DNA from: HGM04593 sp045636125
GTDB taxonomy: Bacteria; Bacteroidota; Bacteroidia; Bacteroidales; Bacteroidaceae
DNA length: 7,744 bases
NCBI GenBank assembly: GCA_045636125.1
Contig: JAZTWX010000037.1
Coordinates: 1 to 7,744 of the forward strand
Reading direction: 5' to 3'
Shown here in pieces: positions 1 through 6,663 of this stretch. Each line of letters begins with the position of its first letter. The first letter of the stretch is position 1. The notes under the pieces were generated by a model. The model did no database searches. It was given only the letters and a program-made list of their open reading frames with translations, and was not told where the DNA came from. A program made the translations under genes and the position numbers.

Positions 1-135
1 ATAGCAACAGACAAAGACTTTTTGTTTTCCCTATTGGAGCATATTTAGAATGTTGTCGGGCTGCATAAAGGATTTATGCGTACAAAAATGATATTTATTC
101 GAAGCTGAAGGTAAAAACGGGAAATTACTCCAAAA
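1..135. other. Unassigned stretch at the window edge with a small hairpin
   Basis: No gene can be supported here. The frame starting at base 1 stays open for 15 codons to a TAG at 46-48, and the frame starting at base 3 stays open to a TAA at 66-68, so the tail of an upstream rightward gene may be present. Neither tail is recognisable. A perfect hairpin is visible: GCATAAA (63-69), loop GGA, TTTATGC (73-79). It lacks a T-tract, so it is not an obvious terminator. The rest is AT-rich without clear signals. Confidence 0.3.
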
Positions 136-175
136 AAAGAGGCTGAGCCAAAATTACTTTTGACCCAGCCTCTTT
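132..175 (-). terminator. Intrinsic terminator downstream of trmO
   Basis: AAAGAGGCTG (136-145) pairs perfectly with CAGCCTCTTT (166-175). The stem is extended inward by AAAA/TTTT (150-153/158-161) after a small internal mismatch. On the minus strand the stem runs into seven consecutive T (the A-run at 132-138), as expected for a terminator of the leftward gene ending at 250. On the plus strand the following sequence has only three T, so plus-strand termination would be weaker. The hairpin ends 75 nt past the trmO stop. Confidence 0.8.
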
Positions 176-249
176 ATCATAAATAGCGCACAGCAAAAAG
201 CTTTACACCTTATTATATTATATATAGAAGAAAATACTCACAAGGAGAG

Positions 250-936
250 CTAACCGAGCGGCTCAACAGCAACAACAGTAAGCACGCCGGCAGCGGAGAC
301 TGTGAAGCGGACATCGTAGCCCGCAAAAGGCATACCATACACCCTGTCCGACGGCTCTTTGTACTGCGGGCGAGGGTCGAGCTCAAGCACCTTTACAAGC
401 GCTGCATAGTCGCGGGGCGAAAAAAGCGCAGCCCACTCCTGCGGGAAATTCACCTGCAGGCACTCCCACTTTTTCTCGTCGACAAAGCCGCTGCGAGCAC
501 CGGGGTGAGCGTCGCAGTAAGCGACGTAAGGTTTAATGTCGTATATAGGTGTTCCGTCCATAAGGTCGGCACCGGCAACCTCAATAACAGTTCCGCAATC
601 GTTTGTCTGTTTTATGGCAACAACCTTCACCGACGAGAGCCCAAGCCCGTTGGGGCGGAAAGGTGAACGTGTAGCAAACACCCCCATCGCCACATTGCCA
701 CCCAAGAGAGGCGGACGCACCACGGGGCTCCACTCTGCAGCCTGTCCGTTAGCCGAAAAGCCCCACACAAGCCACACATAATCGAACCCGTCGAGCCCAC
801 GCAAAGCGTCGGCGTTGCGATAATGCGGTTCAAAGACAATCTCCCCACGCAACTCCTCCACAATGCCACTTTGGCGAGGAATACCGAACTTCGATGGAAA
901 GGCCGAACGGAAATAAGCAACAGGTTCTATATTCAT
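250..936 (-). CDS. trmO: tRNA (adenine(37)-N6)-methyltransferase TrmO (TsaA/YaeB family)
   Basis: TrmO uses S-adenosylmethionine to methylate N6 of t6A37, giving m6t6A in a threonine tRNA next to the anticodon, in the cytoplasm. The 228-residue protein matches the family length (E. coli about 235). Visible family motifs in order are: FGIPRQSG near residue 17; the block around SPFRPNGLGLSSVKV (about 91-105), typical of the SAM-binding beta-barrel; DLMDGTPIYDIKPYVAYCDA (about 124-143); and the C-terminal DPRPQY plus YGMPFAGYDVRF segment of the small C-terminal domain. The start ATG (complement of 934-936) is the only one that gives the normal N-terminal IEPVAYFRS opening. It is divergent from the sialic acid genes and has its own terminator at 132-175, so it is probably a stand-alone housekeeping gene. 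Family assignment is confident. The tRNA substrate is inferred from the family. Confidence 0.95.
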   Translation of the reverse strand: MNIEPVAYFRSAFPSKFGIPRQSGIVEELRGEIVFEPHYRNADALRGLDGFDYVWLVWGFSANGQAAEWSPVVRPPLLGGNVAMGVFATRSPFRPNGLGLSSVKVVAIKQTNDCGTVIEVAGADLMDGTPIYDIKPYVAYCDAHPGARSGFVDEKKWECLQVNFPQEWAALFSPRDYAALVKVLELDPRPQYKEPSDRVYGMPFAGYDVRFTVSAAGVLTVVAVEPLG

Positions 937-980
937 AAAATCACATTAAAGAGAACACGCACACAGCGCATACACAAATA

Positions 981-988
981 CAAATATA
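981..988 (-). promoter_or_regulatory. Candidate -7 box of the trmO promoter
   Basis: Read on the minus strand this is TATATTTG, an exact match to the Bacteroidetes -7 consensus TAnnTTTG. It lies 45 nt upstream of the trmO start codon, a normal leader distance. No TTTG box is seen at the usual 19-21 nt spacing upstream, and AT-rich DNA gives chance matches, so the call is tentative. Confidence 0.4.
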
Positions 989-997
989 ATATTTTGC

Positions 998-1032
998 GCA
1001 CAAATATCGTTTAGCCAACAAAAAATTTGTGC
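998..1032. promoter_or_regulatory. Inverted repeat in the divergent trmO-nan intergenic region (possible operator)
   Basis: GCACAAAT (998-1005) and ATTTGTGC (1025-1032) are perfect reverse complements separated by 19 nt. A direct copy of the arm's core, CACAAATA, occurs at 973-980 and again at 999-1006. The repeat sits between the candidate trmO -7 box and the lyase start, where a regulator of the sialic acid operon could bind. No regulator gene is present in the window, and the arms are AT-rich, so an operator role is inference. Confidence 0.35.
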
Positions 1033-1053
1033 TTTATATAATTTTTATCTTTT
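1026..1053 (+). promoter_or_regulatory. Weak candidate promoter for the sialic acid operon
   Basis: TTTG at 1026-1029 is followed by TATCTTTT at 1046-1053, which matches seven of eight positions of TAnnTTTG. The 16-nt gap is shorter than the usual 19-21, so this is a poor match. A promoter must lie somewhere in 937-1105, because the operon's first gene starts at 1106 and the upstream neighbour points the other way. Confidence 0.25.
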
Positions 1054-1105
1054 TTTGTAGATTACAAATAGTGTATTCACAAAACAACCATTAAAAACTC
1101 ATATT

Positions 1106-2023
1106 ATGGAAAAAATCATCGGCCTTATCGATGCCCCCTTTACCCCGTTCTACGAGAACGGAGAAGTTAACTACGAACCCATCCCCGCATACGCACAAAT
1201 GCTTGCGAAAAACGGAATGAAGGGTGTGTTCATCAACGGTTCATCGGGCGAAGGCTATATGCTCACCGAGGAGGAGAGAATGAAGCTCGCCGAGGCGTGG
1301 GTGGCTGCCGCTCCCAAAGATTTCAAGATTATTGTACACGTGGGAAGCACCTGTGTGAAGTCGAGCCGCCGTATGGCTGAGCACGCACAGAAGCTCGGTG
1401 TATTCGGTATAGGCGCAATGGCTCCCCCGTTCCCCAAAGTGGGCCGCGTTGAAGAGCTTGTGAAATATTGCGAGGAGATTGCATCGGCTGCTCCCGAGCT
1501 CCCCTTCTACTTCTACCACATTCCCGCATTCAACGGTGCGTTCCTCCCTATGGTAAAATTTCTGGAGGCTGTCGACGGCCGCATCCCCAATTTCGCCGGT
1601 ATAAAATACACATTCGAGAGCCTGTACGAGTATAACCAGTGCCGCCTCTACAAGAACGGCAAATTCGATATGCTCCACGGACAGGACGAGACAATTCTCC
1701 CCTGCCTTGCAATGGGCGGTGCACAGGGCGGCATTGGCGGAACAACCAACTACAACGGTTGCAACCTCGCAGGCATAATTGACGCTTGGAACGCCGGCGA
1801 CCTTGAAAAGGCACGCGAGCTGCAGAACTTCTCACAGGAGGTAATAAACGTTATATGCCACTACCGCGGTAACATTGTGGGCGGAAAGAGAATTATGAAG
1901 CTCATCGGCCTCGACCTTGGCAAGAACCGCACCCCCTTCCAGAATATGACCGACGAGGAAGAGGCTGCAATGCGCAAGGAGCTCGAAGCCATCAATTTCT
2001 TTGAACGTTGCAACAAATTCTAA
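1106..2023 (+). CDS. nanA: N-acetylneuraminate lyase (sialic acid aldolase; nanL in Bacteroides naming)
   Basis: This class I aldolase of the DapA/NAL superfamily cleaves N-acetylneuraminate to N-acetylmannosamine and pyruvate in the cytoplasm. At 305 residues it is full length for the (beta/alpha)8-barrel family. The carboxylate-binding GSSGEGY motif is at residues 45-51, with the Ser-Ser pair at 46-47. The catalytic tyrosine is Tyr137 within FYFYHIP, and the Schiff-base lysine is Lys167 within FAGIKYT. The YHIP form resembles the eukaryote-like branch of NAL more than the YNIP form of E. coli NanA. A glycine-rich GGAQGGIGGTTN loop follows at about 205-216. The ATG at 1106 follows an A-rich leader with no Shine-Dalgarno. 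Its stop is only 6 nt before the epimerase gene, so the two are surely cotranscribed. Pairing with an AGE-type epimerase makes sialic acid rather than dihydrodipicolinate metabolism the clear reading. Confidence 0.95.
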   Translation: MEKIIGLIDAPFTPFYENGEVNYEPIPAYAQMLAKNGMKGVFINGSSGEGYMLTEEERMKLAEAWVAAAPKDFKIIVHVGSTCVKSSRRMAEHAQKLGVFGIGAMAPPFPKVGRVEELVKYCEEIASAAPELPFYFYHIPAFNGAFLPMVKFLEAVDGRIPNFAGIKYTFESLYEYNQCRLYKNGKFDMLHGQDETILPCLAMGGAQGGIGGTTNYNGCNLAGIIDAWNAGDLEKARELQNFSQEVINVICHYRGNIVGGKRIMKLIGLDLGKNRTPFQNMTDEEEAAMRKELEAINFFERCNKF

Positions 2024-2029
2024 ACTACT

Positions 2030-3205
2030 ATGAACTGGAAAGAATACCTCACAGGCTGGCAGGAAAGCTACCGCAAGGACCTTTGCGAGAATATAATGCC
2101 CTTTTGGCTCAAGAACGGACTCGACCGCGTGAACGGCGGCATATACACCTGCCTCGACCGCGACGGCTCGCTCATCGACAGCACAAAATCGGTGTGGTTC
2201 CAAGGCCGTTTCGCCTTTGTATGCAGCTTTGCATATAACACAATAGAAAAGAACCCCGAATGGCTTGCTGCTGCCAAAAGCACCATCGACTTCATAGAGG
2301 CACACTGCTTCGACAGCGATGGCCGTATGTACTTCGAGGTAATGGCCGACGGCACCCCCCTGCGCAAACGCCGCTACGTATTTTCGGAGAGCTTTGCAGC
2401 CATTGCTATGGCCGAATATGCAAAAGCGTCGGGCGACGAGAGCTACGCACGCAAGGCACTGCAATTGTTCAAGGACATACGCAAATTCGTTGCCACACCC
2501 GGCTATATGCCCCCAAAATACCTCGACACACTGCAGGCAAAGGGACACTCGCTGGTGATGATACTCATAAACACCGCATCGCGCATACGCGAGGTTATAA
2601 AAGACCCCGAGCTCGACAAGCAGATTGACGAATCTATCGCTTCGCTCAAAGATTTTATAAAACCCGAATTCAAGGCACTGCTCGAGATGGTGGGCCCCAA
2701 CGGGGAATTCATAGACACCTGCAACGGACGCGTGATAAACCCCGGACACTGCATCGAAACAGCGTGGTTCCTGCTCGAGGAGGCAAAGAACCGCGGCTGG
2801 GAGAAAGAGCTCACCAATATGGCATTGCAAATTCTCGATTGGTCGTGGGAATGGGGCTGGGACAAGCAGTATGGTGGAATAATAAACTTCCGCGACTGCC
2901 GTGGGCTCCCACCGCAGGACTACTCACAGGATATGAAATTCTGGTGGCCGCAGACCGAGGCTATCATTGCCACCCTTTACGCCTACGAGGCGACAGGTGA
3001 CGACAAATACCTCATTTGGCACAAACAGGTGAGCGAGTGGACATACGCCCACTTCCCCGACACCGAAAAGGGCGAGTGGTACGGCTACCTGCACCGCGAC
3101 GGCACCGTTGCGCAGCCCGCAAAAGGCAACATATTCAAGGGCCCCTTCCACATTCCAAGAATGATGATAAAGTCGTTCGACCTGTGCAAGGAACTCACAA
3201 AATAA
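2030..3205 (+). CDS. N-acylglucosamine 2-epimerase (AGE/renin-binding-protein family)
   Basis: This enzyme interconverts N-acetylmannosamine and N-acetylglucosamine, the step after the lyase. The 391-residue length is typical of the AGE (alpha/alpha)6-barrel family. The two histidines expected for catalysis are present: His240 in NPGHCIETAW and His374 in KGPFHIPRMM, close to the numbering of characterised cyanobacterial AGE. The N-terminal VWFQGRFAFVCSFAYN segment (about 59-74) is another conserved active-site stretch. The family acts on the unphosphorylated sugar, unlike the E. coli ManNAc-6-P epimerase NanE, so a GlcNAc kinase would be needed downstream, and none is in the window. The counterpart in the Bacteroides fragilis nanLET operon is also called nanE, which is why I give no symbol. 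The gene follows the lyase after 6 nt and is followed at once by a terminator. Confidence 0.93.
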   Translation: MNWKEYLTGWQESYRKDLCENIMPFWLKNGLDRVNGGIYTCLDRDGSLIDSTKSVWFQGRFAFVCSFAYNTIEKNPEWLAAAKSTIDFIEAHCFDSDGRMYFEVMADGTPLRKRRYVFSESFAAIAMAEYAKASGDESYARKALQLFKDIRKFVATPGYMPPKYLDTLQAKGHSLVMILINTASRIREVIKDPELDKQIDESIASLKDFIKPEFKALLEMVGPNGEFIDTCNGRVINPGHCIETAWFLLEEAKNRGWEKELTNMALQILDWSWEWGWDKQYGGIINFRDCRGLPPQDYSQDMKFWWPQTEAIIATLYAYEATGDDKYLIWHKQVSEWTYAHFPDTEKGEWYGYLHRDGTVAQPAKGNIFKGPFHIPRMMIKSFDLCKELTK

Positions 3206-3211
3206 AGCCCC

Positions 3212-3250
3212 AATAAAGAGGGTTACTCCAGAGCCACCCTCTTTATTTTT
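3212..3250 (+). terminator. Intrinsic terminator between epimerase and transporter genes
   Basis: AATAAAGAGGGT (3212-3223) pairs perfectly over 12 bp with ACCCTCTTTATT (3236-3247), with a 12-nt loop, and runs into TTTTTATT. It begins 6 nt after the epimerase stop and ends about 24 nt before the transporter start. Only readthrough, or a promoter inside the epimerase gene or terminator, could supply transcripts of the transporter gene. It could therefore lower transporter expression relative to the two enzymes. Confidence 0.8.
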
Positions 3251-3274
3251 ATTACCCCATCACACACACTCTTT

Positions 3275-5791
3275 ATGAAAAAACATCTCATCTTCTTGCT
3301 CCTCCTTTGTTCCGTACTCTGCACAGCGCAGAACAAGGTGTCGGTGTCGCCCGCACAACCGCTCGACAAAGCCGTTTCGGGCCATTATGCCGGCTGGATA
3401 AAAGGAGAGCTTGCAACCTACGGAGGATGCAATTTCCCCGGCGTACCCTGCGCCGATGGCGGCCCTAAAGTATACTACCCCCGAGCCTACGGTGCCAGCG
3501 TGCAAGTGCCCGGCGGCGCCGTGTACATTGGAGGGATGGATGCCACAGCCTCGCTTGGCGAATGTATGTTCATTAACGCCACCGATGGCACACAAACACC
3601 CATTGCCCCATTGCCCAAAGCATTGGACAATTTTGCAGCCGCATACTACGACGGAACATTGATTGTTGCGGGAGGACAAACAAACGGCATGCCCAACAAC
3701 GAGGTATACACCCTCCCCTTCCCCGGCGAAGGAAGCACCTGGAGCAAAGCCGCCACCCTGCCCGACGACTGCCGCCTGCAACCCTGCGCCACGGTGCAGA
3801 ACACAGCTGCGGGCTACGCCTTCTTTGTTTTTGGCGGTTACCAGGCAAAAACTGAAAACCTCGAAGCAAAAGTGCACACCGACGGTGTATATATTCCCAT
3901 TGCCGAACTGAAGAAAGGCGGCGTGGCACCCGCACAATGGAAGCGCACATCGCCCACACTCGCATGGGTGGACAATGCAGCAGGCGGCGAGCGTGAACAA
4001 CGCATAACCGCTATTGTGGGCAGCACATGCAGCTCAATGGGATACAGCCATGTGTTGTTCTTTGGAGGAGTCGACCACGACATTTTCCTCAGCGCAATCA
4101 CAGGCAAGCAGGACAGCCTCTACCTGCGCCACGCACCCGAGTGGTATAAATTCCGCAGCAACGTGCTCACATACCACACAATAACCGACTCTTGGGGCAC
4201 ACTGCCCGGCGACAGCCTGCTGGCCCGTGCCGGCGCCTGCCTCACCCCCGAAGCCGGCGGCAAGGGCTGGAGCTACAGCGGCGGCGAGCTTATGCCCGGC
4301 GTGCGTAGCGCCGATGTTACACACGTTGAGGTGAGCAACGAAAAGGATTTCGGCTGGGCTAACTGGAGCGTGCTCATCCTCTACCTTGTTGCAATGCTCG
4401 TCATGGGCATATACTTTATGCGCAAAGAGAACAGCGCCGACGACTTTTTCAAAGGCGGCGGCCGCATCCCCTGGTGGGCAGCCGGCATAAGCATATACGC
4501 CACAATGCTGTCGGCCATCACCTATATGACCATCCCCGCAAAGGCCTACACCACCAACTGGACCTACTACCCTATGCTGTGGATGATTCTGCTCGTGAGT
4601 TTCCCCGTAATAAAGTATTATCTCCCCTATTTCCGCAAGCTCAACGTCACAAGCGCCTACGAGATTCTGGAGCTGCGTTTCAACCTCTTCACCCGCATGT
4701 TGGCCTCTACGCTCTTCTCCATTTTCATGATAGTGCGCATGGCCATTGTGCTCTACCTCCCCTCGCTTGCCCTCACAGCCGTTACAGGAATCGACATTTA
4801 CCTGTGCATTGTGCTCATGGGCCTTGTAACCATTGTTTACTGCACAATGGGAGGTGTAGAGGCTGTTATCTGGGGCGATGTGGTGCAGGGCCTCATACTC
4901 GTGTTCGGAGCAATCTTTGCCGTGGTCTATCTGGCAATGGGTACCGAGGGTGGAATAAGCGGCTGCATAGACATAGCACTGGAGAACGACAAGCTACGGC
5001 TTTTCGACTGGAGCAACTCCTGGTCACAGGCCACCTGGTGGGTGATACTCCTTGGCGGCCTTGCCAACAACCTTATATCATATACATCGGACCAGACAGT
5101 AATTCAGCGTTACCTCACCACCCCCGACGAAAAGTCGGCCGGCCGCGGTATTCTGGTAAACGGTGTAATGAGCGTGTTCGTGTCGGTAGCCTTCTATATG
5201 ATAGGTACAGGCCTTTACACCTTCTACAAGACACACCCCGCCGAGTTGGATATTACTATGGGCCAATCGGACGCCATCTTCCCCTTCTTTATGATGAGCC
5301 AGATGCCCGCAGGCCTCGCCGGTGCGCTCATTGCAGCCATTTTCGCCGCAACAATGAGTACCATTTCCAGCAACATCAACAGCGTGGCCACAGCATTCTC
5401 CATCGACTTCTGGAAACGCTTCCGCAGCTCAACCACCGACTCGCAGCTCCTTGTTGTAGCCCGTTGGGCATCGGTAGTGAGCGGCATGGTGGGCCTCCTG
5501 CTCGCCCTGTTTATGGCAACGTGGGACATACAGTCGTTCCTCGACTTCTTTAACGAGGCGTTAGGCCTGCTCACCAGCGGCTTGGGAGGCTTGTTCTTCA
5601 TTGCAGTGTTTATGAAGCGCGTGAAAGGTTACGCAGCACTTGCAGGCTTCATAGCCGGTGAAGCTGTTGTGTTCGGTATGAGCGAATGGAGCAATGCCAA
5701 TTTCCTCCTTTTCGGTGCCACCGGAATGGTAGTGAGCATTGCAGTAGCTTGGCTGCTCTCAATAGGCTCATACATTGGCAAAAGCAAATAA
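3275..5791 (+). CDS. Kelch sialic acid mutarotase-sodium:solute symporter fusion
   Basis: This 838-residue two-domain protein probably combines periplasmic sialic acid mutarotation with sodium-driven uptake. Residues 1-19 look like a signal peptide (MKKH, a Leu-rich core, then a CTAQ cleavage region). Residues about 20-355 form a Kelch beta-propeller with paired-glycine blade motifs at 86-87, 133-134, 187-188, 264-265 and 336-337, like NanM/YjhT and its cyclically permuted relatives. Residues about 360-838 are an SSS-family transporter: the TM1 region IPWWAAGISIYATMLSA, GGVEAVIWGDVVQG at 526-539, SDQTVIQRYLT from 605, and the sodium-site-like MSTISS at 694-699. SSS transporters have a periplasmic N-terminus, so an exported Kelch domain fits the topology. 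The open frame crosses the junction without a stop. Sialic acid specificity is inferred from the Kelch relatives and the adjoining lyase and epimerase. The Bacteroides fragilis nan operon uses an MFS transporter here instead. Confidence 0.9.
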   Translation: MKKHLIFLLLLCSVLCTAQNKVSVSPAQPLDKAVSGHYAGWIKGELATYGGCNFPGVPCADGGPKVYYPRAYGASVQVPGGAVYIGGMDATASLGECMFINATDGTQTPIAPLPKALDNFAAAYYDGTLIVAGGQTNGMPNNEVYTLPFPGEGSTWSKAATLPDDCRLQPCATVQNTAAGYAFFVFGGYQAKTENLEAKVHTDGVYIPIAELKKGGVAPAQWKRTSPTLAWVDNAAGGEREQRITAIVGSTCSSMGYSHVLFFGGVDHDIFLSAITGKQDSLYLRHAPEWYKFRSNVLTYHTITDSWGTLPGDSLLARAGACLTPEAGGKGWSYSGGELMPGVRSADVTHVEVSNEKDFGWANWSVLILYLVAMLVMGIYFMRKENSADDFFKGGGRIPWWAAGISIYATMLSAITYMTIPAKAYTTNWTYYPMLWMILLVSFPVIKYYLPYFRKLNVTSAYEILELRFNLFTRMLASTLFSIFMIVRMAIVLYLPSLALTAVTGIDIYLCIVLMGLVTIVYCTMGGVEAVIWGDVVQGLILVFGAIFAVVYLAMGTEGGISGCIDIALENDKLRLFDWSNSWSQATWWVILLGGLANNLISYTSDQTVIQRYLTTPDEKSAGRGILVNGVMSVFVSVAFYMIGTGLYTFYKTHPAELDITMGQSDAIFPFFMMSQMPAGLAGALIAAIFAATMSTISSNINSVATAFSIDFWKRFRSSTTDSQLLVVARWASVVSGMVGLLLALFMATWDIQSFLDFFNEALGLLTSGLGGLFFIAVFMKRVKGYAALAGFIAGEAVVFGMSEWSNANFLLFGATGMVVSIAVAWLLSIGSYIGKSK

Positions 5792-5816
5792 GCATTAACA
5801 GCACACTGCAAGCACC

Positions 5817-5832
5817 GAGGGGGAAACCCCTC
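5817..5832 (+). other. Short hairpin with GAAA tetraloop after the transporter stop
   Basis: GAGGGG (5817-5822) and CCCCTC (5827-5832) pair perfectly around a GAAA loop, a stable GNRA tetraloop. It sits 25 nt after the transporter stop and 12 nt before the terminator stem. It may protect the mRNA 3' end or be the first half of a two-hairpin terminator. There is no T-tract of its own. Confidence 0.5.
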
Positions 5833-5844
5833 ACACAAATAGGG

Positions 5845-5891
5845 AATACCCCGTCGACGATTAGGAAAATATCGTTGACGGGGTATTTTTT
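5845..5891 (+). terminator. Strong intrinsic terminator of the transporter transcript
   Basis: AATACCCCGTCGACGAT (5845-5861) pairs with ATCGTTGACGGGGTATT (5871-5887) over 17 positions with a single G-U wobble. The loop is 9 nt and the stem ends in a run of six T (5886-5891). It ends the sialic acid transcript and separates it from the small exported-protein gene. Confidence 0.88.
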
Positions 5892-5905
5892 CGTTCATAC
5901 TTTTG
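5875..5905 (+). promoter_or_regulatory. Promoter of the small exported-protein gene, overlapping the terminator
   Basis: TACTTTTG at 5898-5905 exactly matches the Bacteroidetes -7 consensus TAnnTTTG. TTGA at 5875-5878 lies 19 nt upstream, the right spacing for the -33 element, although it matches TTTG imperfectly. Transcription would start about 5910-5915, giving a leader of roughly 45 nt before the ATG at 5957. The -33 region lies inside the right arm of the upstream terminator. Confidence 0.55.
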
Positions 5906-5956
5906 CTCACAGAGAAACAACAAGAAAAGTTTAACCATTAAAAAAAATGATGAGTT

Positions 5957-6469
5957 ATGAAAAAGATTATGATGATTGCAGTTTTGGCAAGTGCCCTTTT
6001 GATGCCCGCACAGATGATGGCAAGTAACAACAACCGTAAGCCCGCCGCAGTGGAGAAACGCGACAACAAGGCCGGCGAGAGAAACAACATTAAAATGAGC
6101 GGCAACCGCAACAACAAGCCCGCAAACAATAACCGCAAGCCCGTGGCACAGAACAACAAACACAAGCAACAGGCACCCCGCCCTGCAGTGCAGCACAAGC
6201 CCGCAGCACCTGTGGTAGTTCAGAAACCCGCACCTGTTATTGTGCAGAAACCCGCTCCTGTAGTAGTTCACCAGCCTGCTCCCGTTATTGTGCAGAAACC
6301 CGCACCCGTGGTAGTTCACCAGCCCGCACCCGTTATTGTGCAGAAACCCGCTCCTGTGGTAGTTCACAAGCCTGCACCACCGGTAATTGTAGAAAGCAAC
6401 AGCAGCGTTGCAACAGCAGCAGCGGTAACAATTGGTATTGTAGGGCTCCTTTCACTGCTCGCCAACTAA
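5957..6469 (+). CDS. Small exported Pro/Val-rich repeat protein with C-terminal hydrophobic segment
   Basis: I do not recognise a family for this 170-residue protein. It opens with a clear signal peptide (MKKIMMIAVLASALLMPAQMMA, cleavage probably before SNNNRK). A basic Asn/Lys/Arg-rich stretch (about 23-80) follows. Eight short units of the type KPAPVVVH/Q then run from residue 81 to 146, and a 19-residue uncharged hydrophobic stretch (about 151-169) ends at the C-terminus. The proline spacing alternates with Val-Ile-Val triplets, giving an extended, stiff, probably unfolded or polyproline-like chain. This suggests a periplasmic spacer or cell-envelope protein anchored at the C-terminus, which is inference only. 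The start has an A-rich leader, and two upstream ATGs (5947, 5950) are in another frame. It has its own promoter and terminators on both sides, so it is not part of the sialic acid operon. Low complexity could mislead homology searches. Confidence 0.8.
   Translation: MKKIMMIAVLASALLMPAQMMASNNNRKPAAVEKRDNKAGERNNIKMSGNRNNKPANNNRKPVAQNNKHKQQAPRPAVQHKPAAPVVVQKPAPVIVQKPAPVVVHQPAPVIVQKPAPVVVHQPAPVIVQKPAPVVVHKPAPPVIVESNSSVATAAAVTIGIVGLLSLLAN
6236..6379 (+). repeat. 48-bp tandem repeat inside the small exported-protein gene
   Basis: Three head-to-tail copies begin at 6236, 6284 and 6332, each opening with GTTATTGTGCAGAAACCCGC. A related half unit precedes them at about 6212-6235. Each 48-bp unit encodes 16 residues, that is two 8-residue units (VIVQKPAP then VVVHQPAP). 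Copies differ mainly at synonymous third positions (CCT/CCC, GCT/GCA, GTA/GTG), so the protein pattern is kept while the DNA diverges. Confidence 0.85.
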
Positions 6470-6663
6470 ATAAAACATTCAAATTAATTAAAGTAACAAC
6501 ATAGCAGTTGACTCATTTTTAGAAAACACCGCGTAGGTGTCATATCGAACGTATGTGAGATATCTCGTATATCGTTTTTAGATTACCTTAATTAAACAAC
6601 AGAAAAAAACAGAATTCAAAAAACTTATAACCGTACAACCAATAATTCATACTTAAACTTTCG
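6470..6663 (+). other. AT-rich 3' region without a supported gene
   Basis: About 195 nt separate the small gene's stop from the next terminator. No convincing ORF is present. Small structures are ACACC (6526-6530)/GGTGT (6536-6540) and a perfect 10-bp palindrome GAGATATCTC (6557-6566). The stretch could be a long 3' UTR or hold a small RNA that ends at the 6664-6703 terminator. No clean TAnnTTTG promoter was found inside it. Confidence 0.4.

Noticed and set aside
1832..2830. 332-codon minus-strand open frame
   Set aside because: It lies antisense to the lyase end and the well-conserved epimerase, whose catalytic motifs are in the plus frame. The product is Cys/Val/Ala-rich with no recognisable domain, a typical shadow of GC-biased codons.
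3260..4000. 246-codon minus-strand open frame
   Set aside because: Antisense to the signal peptide and Kelch domain, Gly/Cys-rich, with no family motif and no promoter of its own.
4474..5553. 359-codon plus-strand open frame in another phase
   Set aside because: It is entirely inside the symporter domain. Its His/Arg/Pro-rich product is a frame-shifted shadow of the transporter.
5947..6027. Overlapping short frame from ATG 5947 as an upstream or alternative start
   Set aside because: It is out of frame with the signal peptide and ends after 26 codons. The ATG at 5957 gives a textbook signal peptide.
5861..6367. 168-codon minus-strand open frame
   Set aside because: Antisense to the repeat protein; its His/Asn/Gly repeats only mirror the 48-bp tandem repeat, and it runs through the upstream terminator.
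6236..6379. CRISPR-like or regulatory direct repeats
   Set aside because: The 48-bp copies are contiguous, lie in frame and encode a regular 16-residue peptide repeat, so they are coding tandem repeats.
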